From Dimorphilus gyrociliatus (Eukaryota; Annelida; Polychaeta; Dinophilidae): 64,000 nt of DNA. Numbering within the stretch: the first letter of the stretch is position 1; the number at the start of each line of letters is the position of its first letter. Positions 52,588-64,000 of this stretch are shown piece after piece. Both the position numbers and the translations under genes were made by a program. The notes under the pieces were generated by a model. That model searched no databases and had not been told where the DNA came from. It saw only the letters and a list, made by a program, of their open reading frames with translations. The stretch spans positions 186,001 to 250,000 of the forward strand of contig CAJFCJ010000016.1 of NCBI GenBank assembly GCA_904063045.1. Direction: 5' to 3'.

Positions 52588-55500
52588 AAGGGAGGGCGGG
52601 GGGTGGGGGTGGGGTAATAGAAGAAAGAAGAGAGGGTGGGAGAACTTGATGAAAAACATATAAAGACATTTTTGTTGTTAAAAGTGAAAAGTTAAATTAT
52701 ATTTGTTTCTTTTAAATATATAACCATTATTTAGTATAGCTCGGTTATTTTTTACTTAACGATGCGTCGAAAAGAATTATTTTATCGAGAAAAATCGATA
52801 AAAGAGCACAACCAGTCGTATAAAAAAAGTGGGAGAGGGGAGGGGGGAGAGGGAGCAGGGGGGGGAAAAAAAAAGAAAAGCCTCTTTTTTCTCTTTTTTT
52901 TTTTTTGCTACAGGCCTATTTTGCGGTACTATTACATCTTTGTTTTTAATAATGCGGAGAAAGGATGCTAGATGAATATGACAAACCGCTTACCTATCTG
53001 TCTTTGATTCATCTTCTTCCAGACCGTCAAAGTGCTTTTCGCAATCGCTTTCGTTCAATTCGTATTTGGGTCCATTTTCCTCTGGCGTAGGAGGGGGTGT
53101 ACTGGGTGGAGCAGCATCCTTTGTCATACTTCTAACTAATAGAGAAGAGCATCTGAGCGCTAATTCTAGAGCATCCATCCAACATTTTCCGGCTGGCTCG
53201 GAAGGCGCTCTAAAGATCAGGTAGGAATACGGTAAGGGTTGTGTTAGGGCTCCTAGCGTTTCACCCTTTGGTCCTTTTTGTGCCCAAATCGATTGATCCA
53301 AAGGGTGAAAAAGCTTAAAACAAAAACCATCCTTTTTCGAAGGTCTTTCGATTAATTCGCATGTACTTAAGAGTATAGTTCCTACCCAATGACCGCTCTT
53401 TTGCTTGTAACTCTTAGATAAGACAAGTAATCCAGGTTTCAAAGTACAATAGAGTTTTGTCCATGATTTCAGAGTTCCACGAACCTTTAACCAATCATGC
53501 ATAACTATAACTGAGGGGTCTTTCAAAGTTGAAATCAATTCTTTTGCAACTCTTTTCTTCTCTATCCGATAGTTTCGTTTTTGATCTTTGTATGTATCTC
53601 GTTTCGATGGTTTTGTCCATGTTCCTGATACATTTCCAGACAGTTTTGTTTCAGAGTGACTTCGTTGTTGTGTATTAAAAGTTCCTACTTCTTCGGTCTG
53701 AACCCCTGTTGTTGAAATATTCGTTTTAAACGATTTAAAAGGAAATGATTCAATATAGATATGTATATCTAGTTTATACAATATACAAATAATCTGTGTA
53801 CATATTCAATGGTTTTTATGCATTTATCATAAATTAACCCTATCAAAGTATTTATTTGCTGCAAATTAGATCCGAATTTTAATACGTAATAGTTGATTTA
53901 ACAATAATAGTATTCTATTCCGTTCATTTATCTTAATTTTTAGACAAAAACACAACTTATAAAATACTAATAAACCAAAGTTCAATCATGTGATTTAAAA
54001 GGACCTATGTGGTGCTAAATTACAACTTATAAGCCCACTTGTAAGCTAAATACAAACTTTAAGCAACTTATATATATTAGTATATAGATATATACATTAT
54101 ATAGAGAGAGACAGATAGAGAAAAAGGGTAGACACATACTAACAGACAGACAGATTGCGAGCCAGACAGACAGTCTTAATAGAACGAGGAATATTTTTAT
54201 CATGGGTGACATTGTCCAGTTTATCTTGATCATTATTTTGATATATCTATCTGTTTAGGATGAAAATAAACTTACTACAACCAGAATGGAGGAAAGTTAA
54301 TGGTGTTGTTCTACTTCTTCGTAAGACTGCCTCCGAATTCAATTTTAATAATGAATCTCTTAATTTGTTGCATTCTTTCTCACTGGATAGACTTTTACCT
54401 CTATGAGACTGCATAATTTTTGACAAACACACAGTAACAGATGCATATTATTATTGTTCAAATTGCAAACGAATCTGTTACATCCTAGGCCTAGGCTATC
54501 CATCAGTGGTACAGGTGGCGTTTTGATAAGAACAATAAGATATAAATTGCCGTCTTATCAACCGTGTAGAAGAACAATAGACGAAAAATGAATGAGGTAG
54601 GTGGAAAAGATTGTTTTACCTGACATAACGTATTGAGACAAGACTATAATTTCTTCTTAGGCGTTATATATCCGTTTAGTCATTAGAAAGATGTATTTTG
54701 TAAACATTAATCAAAAAATGAATGTTCTTCTTAGCGAAGGCTATAATCTCGTTTATTTTGTGATCCTAGCCATTCCAGAACGGCGATCGCACGTCTACTA
54801 ACTATATCCGGATCGTTACAAACAACTACGGTAGCGCCATCTTACGCTTTGATCAAGACTTAAAAGTCTGATTTATAAAAGGCTATTAATTGTGGCAAGG
54901 TCGAAAATGAGAAAACAATGGAAAGGTAAAAGTCCTTAGAGTAAAGACGTAAAACCAAATTCAAATTATCCAATATTAATCACATGATGGCGCTCAAAAG
55001 AAGAAAATCCTTCTTATATTTGACATTGAACTAACCCACATGCCATTATATCACGTGATCGCCCCACAAGTCACGTGGTTTCTTTCGGTTTGTCTTGATC
55101 AATAATTATAGAGTCAACCAATGTTGCAAGTGAAAAATGCAAAACCCTCTCCATCCCTGGATAACACTACAAAGACGAAACAAATACAATACATAATATA
55201 GATTTGTTAAAAACGCTTAAATTATACATATAGATAGACCATATTGATAAATTATGATAAAGTTAAGAAAAAGAAGAGAAAGGCACGTTATATTTGCCTA
55301 ATAACCATAGCATCAATCTCTAAAACTTGGGACAATTTAATACTTTTTCTCCGTGCAATTTTATCAATATAATATAACAGTTATAAGCGTAAATCTAACA
55401 AACCTTCGTAGCTTTCATTTTGACTTATTTGTGAATGAATTGGTGAATTAGTTGACATGTCAATACTCATAGTTGATGTTCGATCTTGCTGAGAGGCTAT

Positions 55501-58500
55501 TAAAAGAAATAAATTAATAATTATATAATAAGATCAATGTGTATAATATGTTCAAGTATATTGAAAACTATATATTCTGTTCATCAATAATTATAAAGCC
55601 TTTTTTAGCATATAAAAAAAAAAGCTTAATAAAATGAAATATAATCACTTTTTACTTGGCTTTAAGTAAAAACAAACAAAATTTCAAACGATTAGAGAAA
55701 GAAAAGGAGGAGAGGAAAGTGAGGTAGAAAACACACAAACAAACAAACTAACAGACAGATATACACACTTATATTTTGATATTTAATAATTATGTTAAAT
55801 GAAAAATTAAATCATTCGTTATCGATAAATAATTGGAAAAAATATATGATCTCTCTTTATCGATCAATTATCTCAACAGAAAAAAAATTATTATTAATAA
55901 CTAATTATAAGAATAAATCTTTTAGAGCCAACTCAAACGAAATTGAGCAAGAAGATAAGGATGAGGATGAGAGGAAGGAGGGGTAGGGGAAAAAAAATCA
56001 GTACACTCAATTTCTCCTTTCAGTTTTAAATTAAAACCATTTTAGTAATAATTAAAAGAAAAAAAAATCAGAATAATAAAAAAAGAAAGAAACCATTAAT
56101 GGCAAAAAGAGAGAAAATCGGCAAAAAAAAAAAAAAAAAGAGGTCTACTTGTCTACTTTGTAAAAGAAAGAGAAAACTATTTTCTTTTTTTTTATAAAAA
56201 GAAAACAAACAAAAAATTATTTCCTCCTTTTTTTTTAATTCTTCTTTAAAATAAATAAATAAATTAAAAAAACTAATTAATTAATAAATAAATTAATTAA
56301 TGTTCTGTTGTTTTTTTTTTTACTCTTTGTTTCTTTTCTTTTAAAGAGGCGAAAAATTTAGAAAAAAGAAACATAATTTTCTCTTTTCTTTCTTCTTGAC
56401 TCACTACTATCCGTATCACTGGCTAGTGCAGACAAGCACGACAAATTTTGAATAAACTCTCTATTCAAAGAAGGACATTTCTCTTTCGAGAATTGTGAAT
56501 CTTCTTTCATTAAATCTTCTTTCATTAAATCTTCTTTCATTAAATCTTCTTTTTCAGCTATGGAACACTTTGACTTAGTATGCTCATGTATGCTTTAAAA
56601 CACTATATCAGCATTCTATACAAAGATTTTTTGATATATACATATTCAAGTGAATAGCTAACCCTATTGTTCTTGTTAAAGATACTAGTTTTACAGGGAA
56701 AAAAACAACCACATCGTTCGATAAGGAAGATGATAAATAAGAGATAAATCTCACCAATTACGGGGTGCGTCCGTCTAGATATTCTTCTCATTGATATTTT
56801 ATTGTTAGTTCATAACAGGCAATAATACAACTGATGGCCAAAGTAGTATTAAAAAGGGCGCTTTTTTAAAAATATAAGCCTGATATCCCTTTTAATAAAA
56901 AAAAAATGCGTGCTCTTATATATACTAATATATATATATACAGTATAAAGATTTATATAGGCTATATGTAAGTTTGATGATTCACTATTAAAAAAAAAAT
57001 CCCTCGAGGGAACATGCACGAATAGAAAAGAAATAAAAAATCGTTATTACAACATATGTGTTTTAAACATCATATCTGAGAAAAACATTTCTTCTATATA
57101 TATATATTAAAATATACTTCCCAAACACGCAAAATTAACAAACGAACAAACAACATCTAAAATATAGGACAAACGAAATAAAATAAAACAATAATTGAAA
57201 ATAGAGAGAAAAAAAAAACTAGTAAAAATTGAGATAATTCAATTTGCAGTTGCATTAAATAGATTCTTAAATATTTTATAAAGAAATACCATAATTTCTC
57301 TCATTTCATTCTTATTCTATCATTCTAAATATGGAGATGTTAAAGGGGTATTGGGAGGATTTTTAATTGGGATTATAAAATTCTTAATAGTTATTTAAGC
57401 AAGTAATAAATAGAATTATTTAATCAAATTGGGTTTTTTCTTTTATTGTTTTGTTTAAGTGAATATGTATCTATATATATATATTACTAATACATACTCT
57501 TATCTTGTATAAAACTATTTATTACGTATCTAGATCAAATATCAATTTAATATATAAAAGTTCGAAAGATATTAACGGGTTAACAACGCCCCTATCTCTA
57601 ATATACTTAAAAAACAAAAATTTTTTGATATAAGCCTAGTTTTAGTCCTATTTCGTCAGATCAATCTATAGGAAATGAAATCCTCGACTCCAGTTTAAAT
57701 CAATTAATAGTGAATTATTTGAAATATAATGTTAAGGTTTTACGAATAAGTATACACTAGTTACTATACATGTACTTTTATAGATTTATGCAATATGCAT
57801 ACTATTTATTATTCGGTAATTTTCGTACATACAAACCTTTTATTTACATACCAATTAAGTCGTATATTATAAATTGTATATATGATTTTAAACCCGTAAG
57901 TACTTAATGAGGATAATTGAGGGAAAGTGACAATGATAAACCTATTAGATGACTTAGAGTACTTTGATAAACTGTAATTTTTAATATTTGTATGATTTCT
58001 ATCTCTTTCTCGTGTATTGTATATATATATATATATAATTCTTATTGTTTGATTAGTTTTTACGAGAAAATTATACTGAATTATCCATCGGGTATTGAGC
58101 GATCACAAGGCTAAAGGCTGTTTTAATATAGTCTAGACATCTTAATTTATTATTCAATGTTGATCTGTGAAAAAGAATTTGGATCGTGTTTGGACGGATT
58201 ATTACAACAAAAACACCAGACGGAGCCATAGAGAGAGAAGATTCTTTTCTCCCAATTGTAAACGATATTGTATAAATTATTGCCCAAAACTACTAACTTC
58301 CGTATATGCTTATTTAAAATACCAACCTTGTAGTAATTCTGTCATATCCTTATCGAATGTAGAATTATCGTCTTTAATTATCTGCATATAAGGACATGTA
58401 ACATTTATAAGAAAGTGATAAATGAAAGAGTACTATTCTGAAAGAGTTAGCTATTTCTTAGGAAAGCTATGTTAATTATATTGACTAATTGGAAAGCAAG

Positions 58501-58758
58501 TAGGAAAGAATTATCAAATTAAACGGCAGTTTAAACTTACCAGGGTAAAAAAATTAAAGGAAAATTATAATCGAAGATTCAGTGAAATGCTGAATAGAAA
58601 GAGTGAAATCAATAATTGGGTTTACTTAATAATTAAAATTAGATATAAACATAATGATAGACCTAGTGAACAATCAGTATACACTACACAACAATATTAC
58701 ATCTTTAGTTTTATACCTCTATCACCTTAGTATCAGTGGAAACAGTTTCAGAATCCAT
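49394..58758 (-). CDS. OSBPL8: OSBPL5/8-type oxysterol-binding-protein-related protein
   Basis: ER-anchored lipid exchanger. ORP5/8 swap phosphatidylserine for PI4P or PI(4,5)P2 at ER-plasma membrane contacts. Exons 58758-58717, 58327-58381, 56405-56557, 55404-55496, 52994-53705, 49530-51078 and 49394-49420 fit in phase and give 876 residues (human ORP8 889), or 825 without the 153-base third exon. An alternative first exon at 54414-54276 (MQSHRGKSLSSEKECN) joins exon 5 in the same phase and gives 808. A PH domain lies in the 711-base exon (VIVMHDWLKVRGTLKSWTKL, PSKKDGFCFKLFHPLDQSIW, CWMDALELAL). The ORD follows (VRPGMDLSKVVLPTF, KPYNPILGETFR, fingerprint EQISHHPP, SKFYGNSLSAILDG, MPYAHCKGIL). 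A coiled coil and a C-terminal tail anchor (LFIIAALLISQVIIAWLMK) match ORP5/8. Three introns exceed 1.6 kb. Confidence 0.93.
51079..52993. repeat. 1.9 kb intron with GA repeat and G-rich tracts
   Basis: Intron of the OSBPL8-like gene. It contains TA-rich repeats (51237-51270, 52470-52495), GA repeats (51928-51946, 52545-52587) and two G-rich runs on the + strand: 52590-52614 (four or more G3+ tracts with one-base loops) and 52830-52866. Both satisfy the G-quadruplex pattern. The G-rich strand is the template strand of this gene. Confidence 0.7.
54735..54843 (-). CDS. Unassigned coding-like exon inside the OSBPL8-like gene
   Basis: A GC-richer island in an intron. On the minus strand, after a possible GCGTAAG acceptor, it reads open for 36 codons to a TAA: GATVVVCNDPDIVSRRAIAV then LEWLGSQNKRDYSLR. 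The peptide is well mixed and unlike the low-complexity ORFs around it. Entry phase 1 matches the donor of the exon at 55404, so it could be an alternative last exon giving a short N-terminal isoform. There is no downstream donor. The opposite strand is also open for about 40 codons. The acceptor lacks a good pyrimidine tract, and I recognise no family. Confidence 0.35.
55497..58326. other. Long 5' introns of the OSBPL8-like gene
   Basis: Sequence outside the 56405-56557 exon is AT-rich, with poly-A runs (56130-56150), TAAA repeats (56250-56300), TA microsatellites (56930-56941, 58020-58038) and a 12-base palindrome TCCCTCGAGGGA at 57000-57011. No other gene seen. Confidence 0.5.
56499..56553. 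repeat. 15-base tandem repeat in a coding exon
   Basis: About three and a half copies of a 15-base unit (TTCTTTCATTAAATC on the + strand). On the coding strand the unit encodes the pentapeptide MKEDL in frame. It lies in the 153-base third exon of the OSBPL8-like gene. The unit length is a multiple of three, so copy-number change would keep the frame. Confidence 0.8.
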
Positions 58759-59219
58759 TACTGTAAATGGACAAAACAATACGATAAAATTTATGAAAAT
58801 CAATAATAACAAAAATGTTCAATGTGATTGAATATTTTCAAGGCGACTCAACGTTATCGATTTCCAACAGCGGACAAAAATACGAAAATTAAATATAATG
58901 AAACTCTTTACTTGTAAAAACTCTATGTGCGCCAAGACTTTCGAGCAGAATAGTATTCTCCGCAGGTTTTACACCTGTAATATGAACTTGGCAACGCCGG
59001 CAATATTTACGCCGGAAGTGGAAAATTTCTTGTGATTATTACCTTCGTATCTTAGAGTTGTCATTAATTCAAAAATAGCCTCGCTTATTTGTTCTATATA
59101 AGTCTTTTGTCAATAAACTCTCCTTTAACAAGAATTTCATATGATCGTTGTCAATTTTCGTTTGGATCATTATATTGGAATCACATGTACGATATTTTGT
59201 AAACTTTTTAAAAGAAATA
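58759..59219. promoter_or_regulatory. Divergent promoter region, OSBPL8-like / TRIAP1
   Basis: 461 bases separate the two divergent start codons, with a GC-richer patch at 58970-59020. No specific binding site was identified with confidence. Confidence 0.4.
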
Positions 59220-59441
59220 ATGGATAGCATTAGCACAGAGTGTCAAGAATTAAAAGACAAATACGACAATTGTTTTAATAAATGGTTTAAAGAGAAATTT
59301 TTGAAAGGGAGCACACACGATGCCTGCTCTGAACTGTTCAAGAAATATCAAACGTGCATTCTGAAGGGCATAAAGGAAAAAGGAATAGATGAAAATGAAT
59401 TAAAAAGGCATACATTAAATGGAAATGATCCTAAGACGTAA
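59220..59441 (+). CDS. TRIAP1: TRIAP1 (Mdm35), mitochondrial intermembrane-space chaperone
   Basis: Twin CX9C protein that holds PRELI-family lipid-transfer proteins in the mitochondrial intermembrane space; the PRELID1 complex moves phosphatidic acid for cardiolipin synthesis. It is a single exon of 73 residues (human 76). Both twin motifs are intact: [11 protein letters not shown] and [24 protein letters not shown] between them is the family signature. The open frame continues upstream for 24 codons, but the ATG at 59220 (MDSISTEC) matches the orthologue start. It converges on TTF2, with stops 135 bases apart. Confidence 0.95.
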   Translation: MDSISTECQELKDKYDNCFNKWFKEKFLKGSTHDACSELFKKYQTCILKGIKEKGIDENELKRHTLNGNDPKT

Positions 59442-59576
59442 CTTTAAAAAATTCCATAGCGAGTAATTCCATATAATGTTTTTAATAAAAATCTAAGCAA
59501 TATTAATTTTTCCTATAGTTGTATTGAAGTTTTTAAGATTTTATGTATCTAAGAAATGAATTCACACTATACAGTA

Positions 59577-62500
59577 CTATTGAGCTTTTAATGCTGTTTG
59601 ATTTTGTTGATTGGAAAGTAGCGGGATTCTGGGCATTTCTCCTTCGCTTAATCCAAATAACATTCTTAAATCACGCATAGTTAATTTTTGAGATACAGTT
59701 TTCGTTCTGGAGGGTAAAAAAAAAGACAACAGTTAATTTTTATCATTTCATGTGCGCAAATAAATATTTAATTATCAAACTAAATTACTTACCCCGATAG
59801 AACATTTTCTGCTAATTTCTTCTTTTGTTCTTGTAATCTGGATATCCTTTCTTCAACAGTATTCTCACAAAAGAACCTATGTATGAATACATTTCTTTTC
59901 TGTCCTACTCTATAAATTCTATCGGCTGCTTGAGCTTCTAAAGCTGGATTCCAATGAATATCCATCAAAAAGAGATGATTAGCGCCTATTAAATTAAGAC
60001 CAACACCCCCAGCTTGCAAGGACAGCAACAGAACTTCAGCTCCTCTCTCAGCATTAAATAAATCAACAATGACAGATCTCTCTTTAGGTGGAACACTACC
60101 GTTTATTGTTGCATATTTTATTTGATCCTTCTTCAGGTGTTGTTCCACTATTAATAGCATTGAAGTCCACTGAGAAACAACAACACATCTTTCATTTTTT
60201 CTACGTATATCTTCAATATGATTCATAAGAGCATCAATTTTAGAACTACGTTCCGACATCGTAGGAATTCCGTTAGATGAGACGAAATTGTCATCAGTTT
60301 TCTTTTGATCTTTAACAGATAAATGTTGCATTTGTGCAACAATATCTAATTCAACATCCTCCGATGGATTTTCTTCTAGCTTGTTCGATAATAGATTACC
60401 GTGACAACAACTTTGTCGCAATCGTAAAAGTAATGTTAAAATTTGTGTTCCAGCTTGTCGTGAAGAGAATTGCGTTGTGTTAATGACTTCTTTCTTCGTA
60501 TCAGGTAGCTCCGAAGGTAGCTTCATATCAGCTGCCAAATTTTCTTTTTCGGCAGATTTCTCTAATTTCGTTTTGCTCTTCATGTTGGCATCCAACTCCC
60601 TTTGTTCTCTTATACCCAAATAGTCCATAAGCGAGGATCTTTATTTCAAGAAATAATAAAAAAGATGGAAAAATATATAAATTATCAATAAAATGGCTGA
60701 ATGTTATATTGCTTACTTAGATTTTTGAAAAATATGATCATAAATTTTTCTTTCCCTTTCTGATAATGTTAATTTATGAATTTTAATTGTTTTCTCTGGA
60801 AGATTGACCTGAAGTAATCAGTAATAATGCGATAAGAATATTATTTTCAATTTTAAGAGAACAAACCAAAGGTTGGCCGTTGTTATCCGTTTGTTGCTTT
60901 GTTCTCCTAAGTAAGATTGCTTTTACTATGACGTTTAATCTTTTTGTTCCGTAATCTGAAACAATGTAAATGTACTGTATTTATCAATAACAAAGCATTA
61001 ATTTTACTTTGAACTTGTCTTTTCCATAATTCATATTCGTCGAAAGGCGAGAAACGTAAAAATCTAAGTGAAAAAAGGAAATTTCATTAGCTGTTTTGTA
61101 ATTTCTTATTACTGACACCTACTTTAGCAAGGAGTACATATCGACCAAATTGTTCTGTATTGGTGTTCCCGTTAAAATCCACCTATACTTTGCAGTCAAA
61201 TTACAAACTCCTTTTGCACTTTCAGTTTTATAATTTCTAATAACATGTCCTTCATCTAGAACGATTCTTCTCCACTCAATATCCGATAAATTTCCTTGAG
61301 ATTTCGTATCGGATGAACAACGTCCCACCAATGAATAAGTTGTTAAAACAATATCTGCTTGTGAAAGAATATCAATTTGTCTTTCTCTCGATGCCCCATG
61401 GTATATTATTACGGATGGACGATTTTTTGGTACCACGTGATTATTAATTTCCGTATTCCATTGATGAACCACCGACGCGGGACAGACAACCAGTGTTGGA
61501 GAATATGCTAATACAGAAAAATATTGTTAATTGTTTGAATTTTATGTATTAATTTTATCAACAAACTTTTTGTTTCTTTTTTCTGCCTTTTTTGTAGATC
61601 TTTTAACACCAATGCAATAACTGTTAAAGTCTTGCCGAGACCCATATCATCAGCTATTTTAATTGAATATATTATTTATAAGTCAGCATTTAGAAAAACC
61701 TTAAATAAACTAACCTAGAATTCCACCGGAAGGCATTTGTTTTTCTCTCCATCTCATCCAAGCAATAGCTTGCTTTTGATGAGACATTAAAGAATGTTTT
61801 AAACCTTCGGGCTCCGAACAAAAATCTTCGGCCTTTGGACACAATTCCAATTGGTTATGTAAACTCATTAAGGCATCATTTGTGACTTTTCTGATAGTTG
61901 TTAATTTTTCAGCATTCATTCGACCATTGTAATATTGACCATGACTTTGAACTATTCAAAAAATACTTTCTCAATTGAATCTTATATATATATATATAAT
62001 AAAACAACCAATTACATACTTGTCTTCATAAAAGTATCAGCCTTTGGTGCTTCGTTTGAATTTAATAATATTATTCCCGCACCATTGTTCTTCCTCTCAC
62101 TAAGATCACTCTCAATTACTTTTACTTCTGACATTTTATCTTGGACTGATCCTGGATTGGAACCTTTCTCTTTATAATAATTGAATTTTACCTGTAATAA
62201 TTTATAATAAAGTATGTCAAAAGAAATGTATATTCTGTTACTCTATCTCCTGGGAATAATCCACACCAGATTTCATTCGCTCGCCCCAAAGAACATTGAA
62301 ACCTTAATCTGATGAATTTTAACAAACAAAATATTTAAAAAGTAGCCATAACAAGTAGTATTTAAAGCTTACATTTGTTTATCATCCACTGTTACATACT
62401 TCTTTAATAGAACTCGTCTGCCAGGATGTTTGGGGCAATCATGGAAAGGTTCGCTAATAAAGTAATATTTATAATATAATCTCTTTAGACTTTATTGATA

Positions 62501-62712
62501 TATTTATATAATCAACAGTACTTTGAAGGCATCGAAAAATCACATTTCTTGTCACTGCAGACATAGTGCAATGAAGGTTTTGACTTCTCTTTATTTGAAG
62601 TAACAATTTGAAGGCACAATAAAGAAGCTGTAAAAATTAATAATTATGATAATTGAATTAGCCGCTATTATCACAGTGACTTACTATGCTTGGCGCAATA
62701 CTTTTTTTCCAT
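59577..62712 (-). CDS. TTF2: TTF2, SNF2-family transcription termination factor
   Basis: DNA-dependent ATPase (Drosophila Lodestar) that strips RNA polymerase II and its transcript from DNA, notably at mitosis. Thirteen exons (62712-62685, 62627-62522, 62453-62373, 62308-62242, 62191-62020, 61951-61715, 61653-61567, 61507-61123, 61063-61008, 60955-60867, 60808-60717, 60638-59793, 59706-59577) give 791 residues (human about 1160). The N-terminus has two GRF-type zinc fingers: YCAKH...[10 protein letters not shown] and DCPKH...[20 protein letters not shown]. The SNF2 motor follows: [16 protein letters not shown], Walker [25 protein letters not shown] box, [38 protein letters not shown], and [12 protein letters not shown] at the end. 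The long disordered linker of the human protein is almost absent. Confidence 0.95.
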
Positions 62713-63101
62713 TTGGATGATTTACTTAAAAGATAAATCTAAAAGACCAGTAATAAAATTCTATCTATAAAGTTTTAAAAGTCTTCAGCCGTCAATAACA
62801 GTTTCCGGGTGACTGTTTCCGCCGTTACCGATCATCTTTGAACAAACCGGTGAAAGTGTGGTTAACGTCCGAATTGAAACCGGTATCCCAAAACGATATC
62901 GCGATGAATATATATTGACAGAAAAAAAGCAATTAAGTAAGTTATTCTGAAGGTTAGAATCTTTCATTTTAAAATAAATTTTAACAAAATAGACTAATTG
63001 TGATTTTAAATGGAAATTAAATGATTTTGTTAAGTTATATATAAAGTTGTTTGATTATCCTTATTCTATGTGATATATTTATTTCGATAGAAGAAAAAAA
63101 A
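62713..63101. promoter_or_regulatory. Bidirectional promoter region, TTF2 / CLASRP
   Basis: 389 bases between divergent start codons, with a GC-richer patch at 62795-62890. No clear individual site was recognised. Confidence 0.4.
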
Positions 63102-64000
63102 ATGTGGCACGAAGCTCGCCGGCAAGAGAGGCGCTTGAAGGGCATGATGGTTGATTATAGTCAAAGAGCCGAAAGACGGAAAGCTTATTACGATAAAATT
63201 GTATTTAAAATTGACATATAGCTCTTAGTATCAAAACTAAACGTCTTTAATTTCTAGAAATTGGAACCTAAACAATTTCTTCGGATTTTCGGAACAAACA
63301 TGAAAATTCATATAGATCAAACTGTTTATGAAAATGCAGAAAGCACTTTGTATGCAACTTACAACAATTATAGAATTATTCTATCTCTTTCATTCCTAGA
63401 GACATTTTAATATTAATCACTTTCATTACCTTTAAAGAGTTCCATGGCAAAACGATCCAAACCTCATAATAGATCGTTTTGATGTTCGCGCTCATTTAGA
63501 TTTCATTCCTGATGATCAAAATTCTGCAGATGATGGGTTTGTTTACCACCCTTTGTACTTCTCAAAGTCTCATAATTAAACAAATTTGTTAATTATTGTT
63601 AGAATTCTACCTTCCAAAGAAGCTGATGAAGAGAATAAATGTAATTATGAGAGATATAGAATTTTAGTTCAAAACGAGTTTGCTGGCGTAAACGAAGAAC
63701 AATGTCTTAAACAAATTCATATAGACGAGCAATATGGAAATACAAAAATTAAGGAAGAGAAGAAAAAGTAATTCAATATGATTTAACTAAAATTTTTTGT
63801 CAACACTGCTTCCATACCTTTAGACCAGTAGAAAAAAAAGCAGCAATTGCCTTTACCTATGAAGATTCCGAAACTGTTCCTGCACCAGTGAAAGGCGAAA
63901 AAGAAGAAGAATTTGAAGATGATGATATGGATTTAGGTATATCATACTTATATTCTACGCTTTTACAAAAATTTCATGTATCTTAATCTCACAGATATGG
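63102..64000 (+). CDS. CLASRP: CLASRP (SFRS16), SR-related splicing regulator, 5' part
   Basis: Nuclear SR-like protein that in mammals associates with the splicing kinase CLK4. Exons 63102-63201, 63258-63349, 63438-63536, 63603-63767 and 63824-63936 join in phase, and a sixth begins at 63995 and runs off the window. Conserved N-terminal blocks: MWHEARRQERRLKGMMVDY, RAERRKAYYDKI, VPWQNDPNLIIDRFDVRAHL, CNYERYRILVQNEFAGVNEE, IDEQYG and FTYEDS. An acidic stretch (KEEEFEDDDMDL) comes next, as in the orthologue. The RS-rich C-terminal half lies beyond this window. The start is fixed by the strongly conserved MWHEAR. Confidence 0.94.

Noticed and set aside
52762-52971. + strand ORF with Lys/Gly-rich peptide
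   Set aside because: It is a translation of the G-rich and A-rich simple repeats in the OSBPL8-like intron.

Overview
This window is nuclear DNA from a small-genome animal. It is strongly AT-rich. Genes are close together on both strands and are cut by many GT-AG introns, most only 50-80 bases long. Nearly every gene has a clear animal orthologue, including lineage-informative ones such as SPRING1, NR2C2AP, TRIAP1, RNASEK and CLASRP. No bacterial-style operon, CRISPR array, rRNA, tRNA or transposase gene was seen. The short introns, gene density and ordinary bilaterian gene set would suit a compact invertebrate such as a miniature annelid of the Dimorphilus type. That placement is inference and was not tested.

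Layout, left to right: a small cysteine-rich membrane protein (630-1194, -); a class I/II facilitative glucose transporter with a long first intron (3690-8047, -); an F-box/LRR protein (-); peptidyl-tRNA hydrolase 2 (-); a large C2H2 zinc-finger protein (14182-17510, +); a 1344-residue protein with a degenerate TBC domain and C2-like segments (-); SPRING1 (-); ANKFY1 (+), head to head with SPRING1; a trypsin-like protease (-); FOXRED2 (-); a doubtful 53-residue ORF (+); RNASEK (+); NR2C2AP (+); ACAD8 (-); an AADAC/NCEH1-type esterase (-); two tandem heparanases (+); CDK8 (+); an OSBPL5/8-type lipid-transfer protein spread over 9.4 kb (-); TRIAP1 (+); TTF2 (-); and the 5' part of CLASRP (+), head to head with TTF2 and cut by the window edge.

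Most gene models were assembled by hand from exon ORFs, splice sites and phase. In the complete models the exon lengths sum to a multiple of three and the protein lengths are close to the human orthologues (for example ACAD8 414 against about 415, SPRING1 195 against about 205). The 5' end of the protease, the 54.8 kb island and the 34.0 kb mini-gene stay unresolved.

The genes form no single pathway. Endolysosomal, lipid and membrane functions recur (SPRING1, ANKFY1, RNASEK, OSBPL8, NCEH1-like, heparanases, FOXRED2), and CACGTG E-boxes lie just upstream of several of them. I found no clear new defence, mobile or enzymatic system. The best leads are the ATGA overlap between SPRING1 and the TBC gene, the unusual TBC/C2 protein itself, the tandem heparanases with unequal intron counts, the variable 5' region of the OSBPL8-like gene with an unexplained coding-like island inside it, and the E-box promoters.
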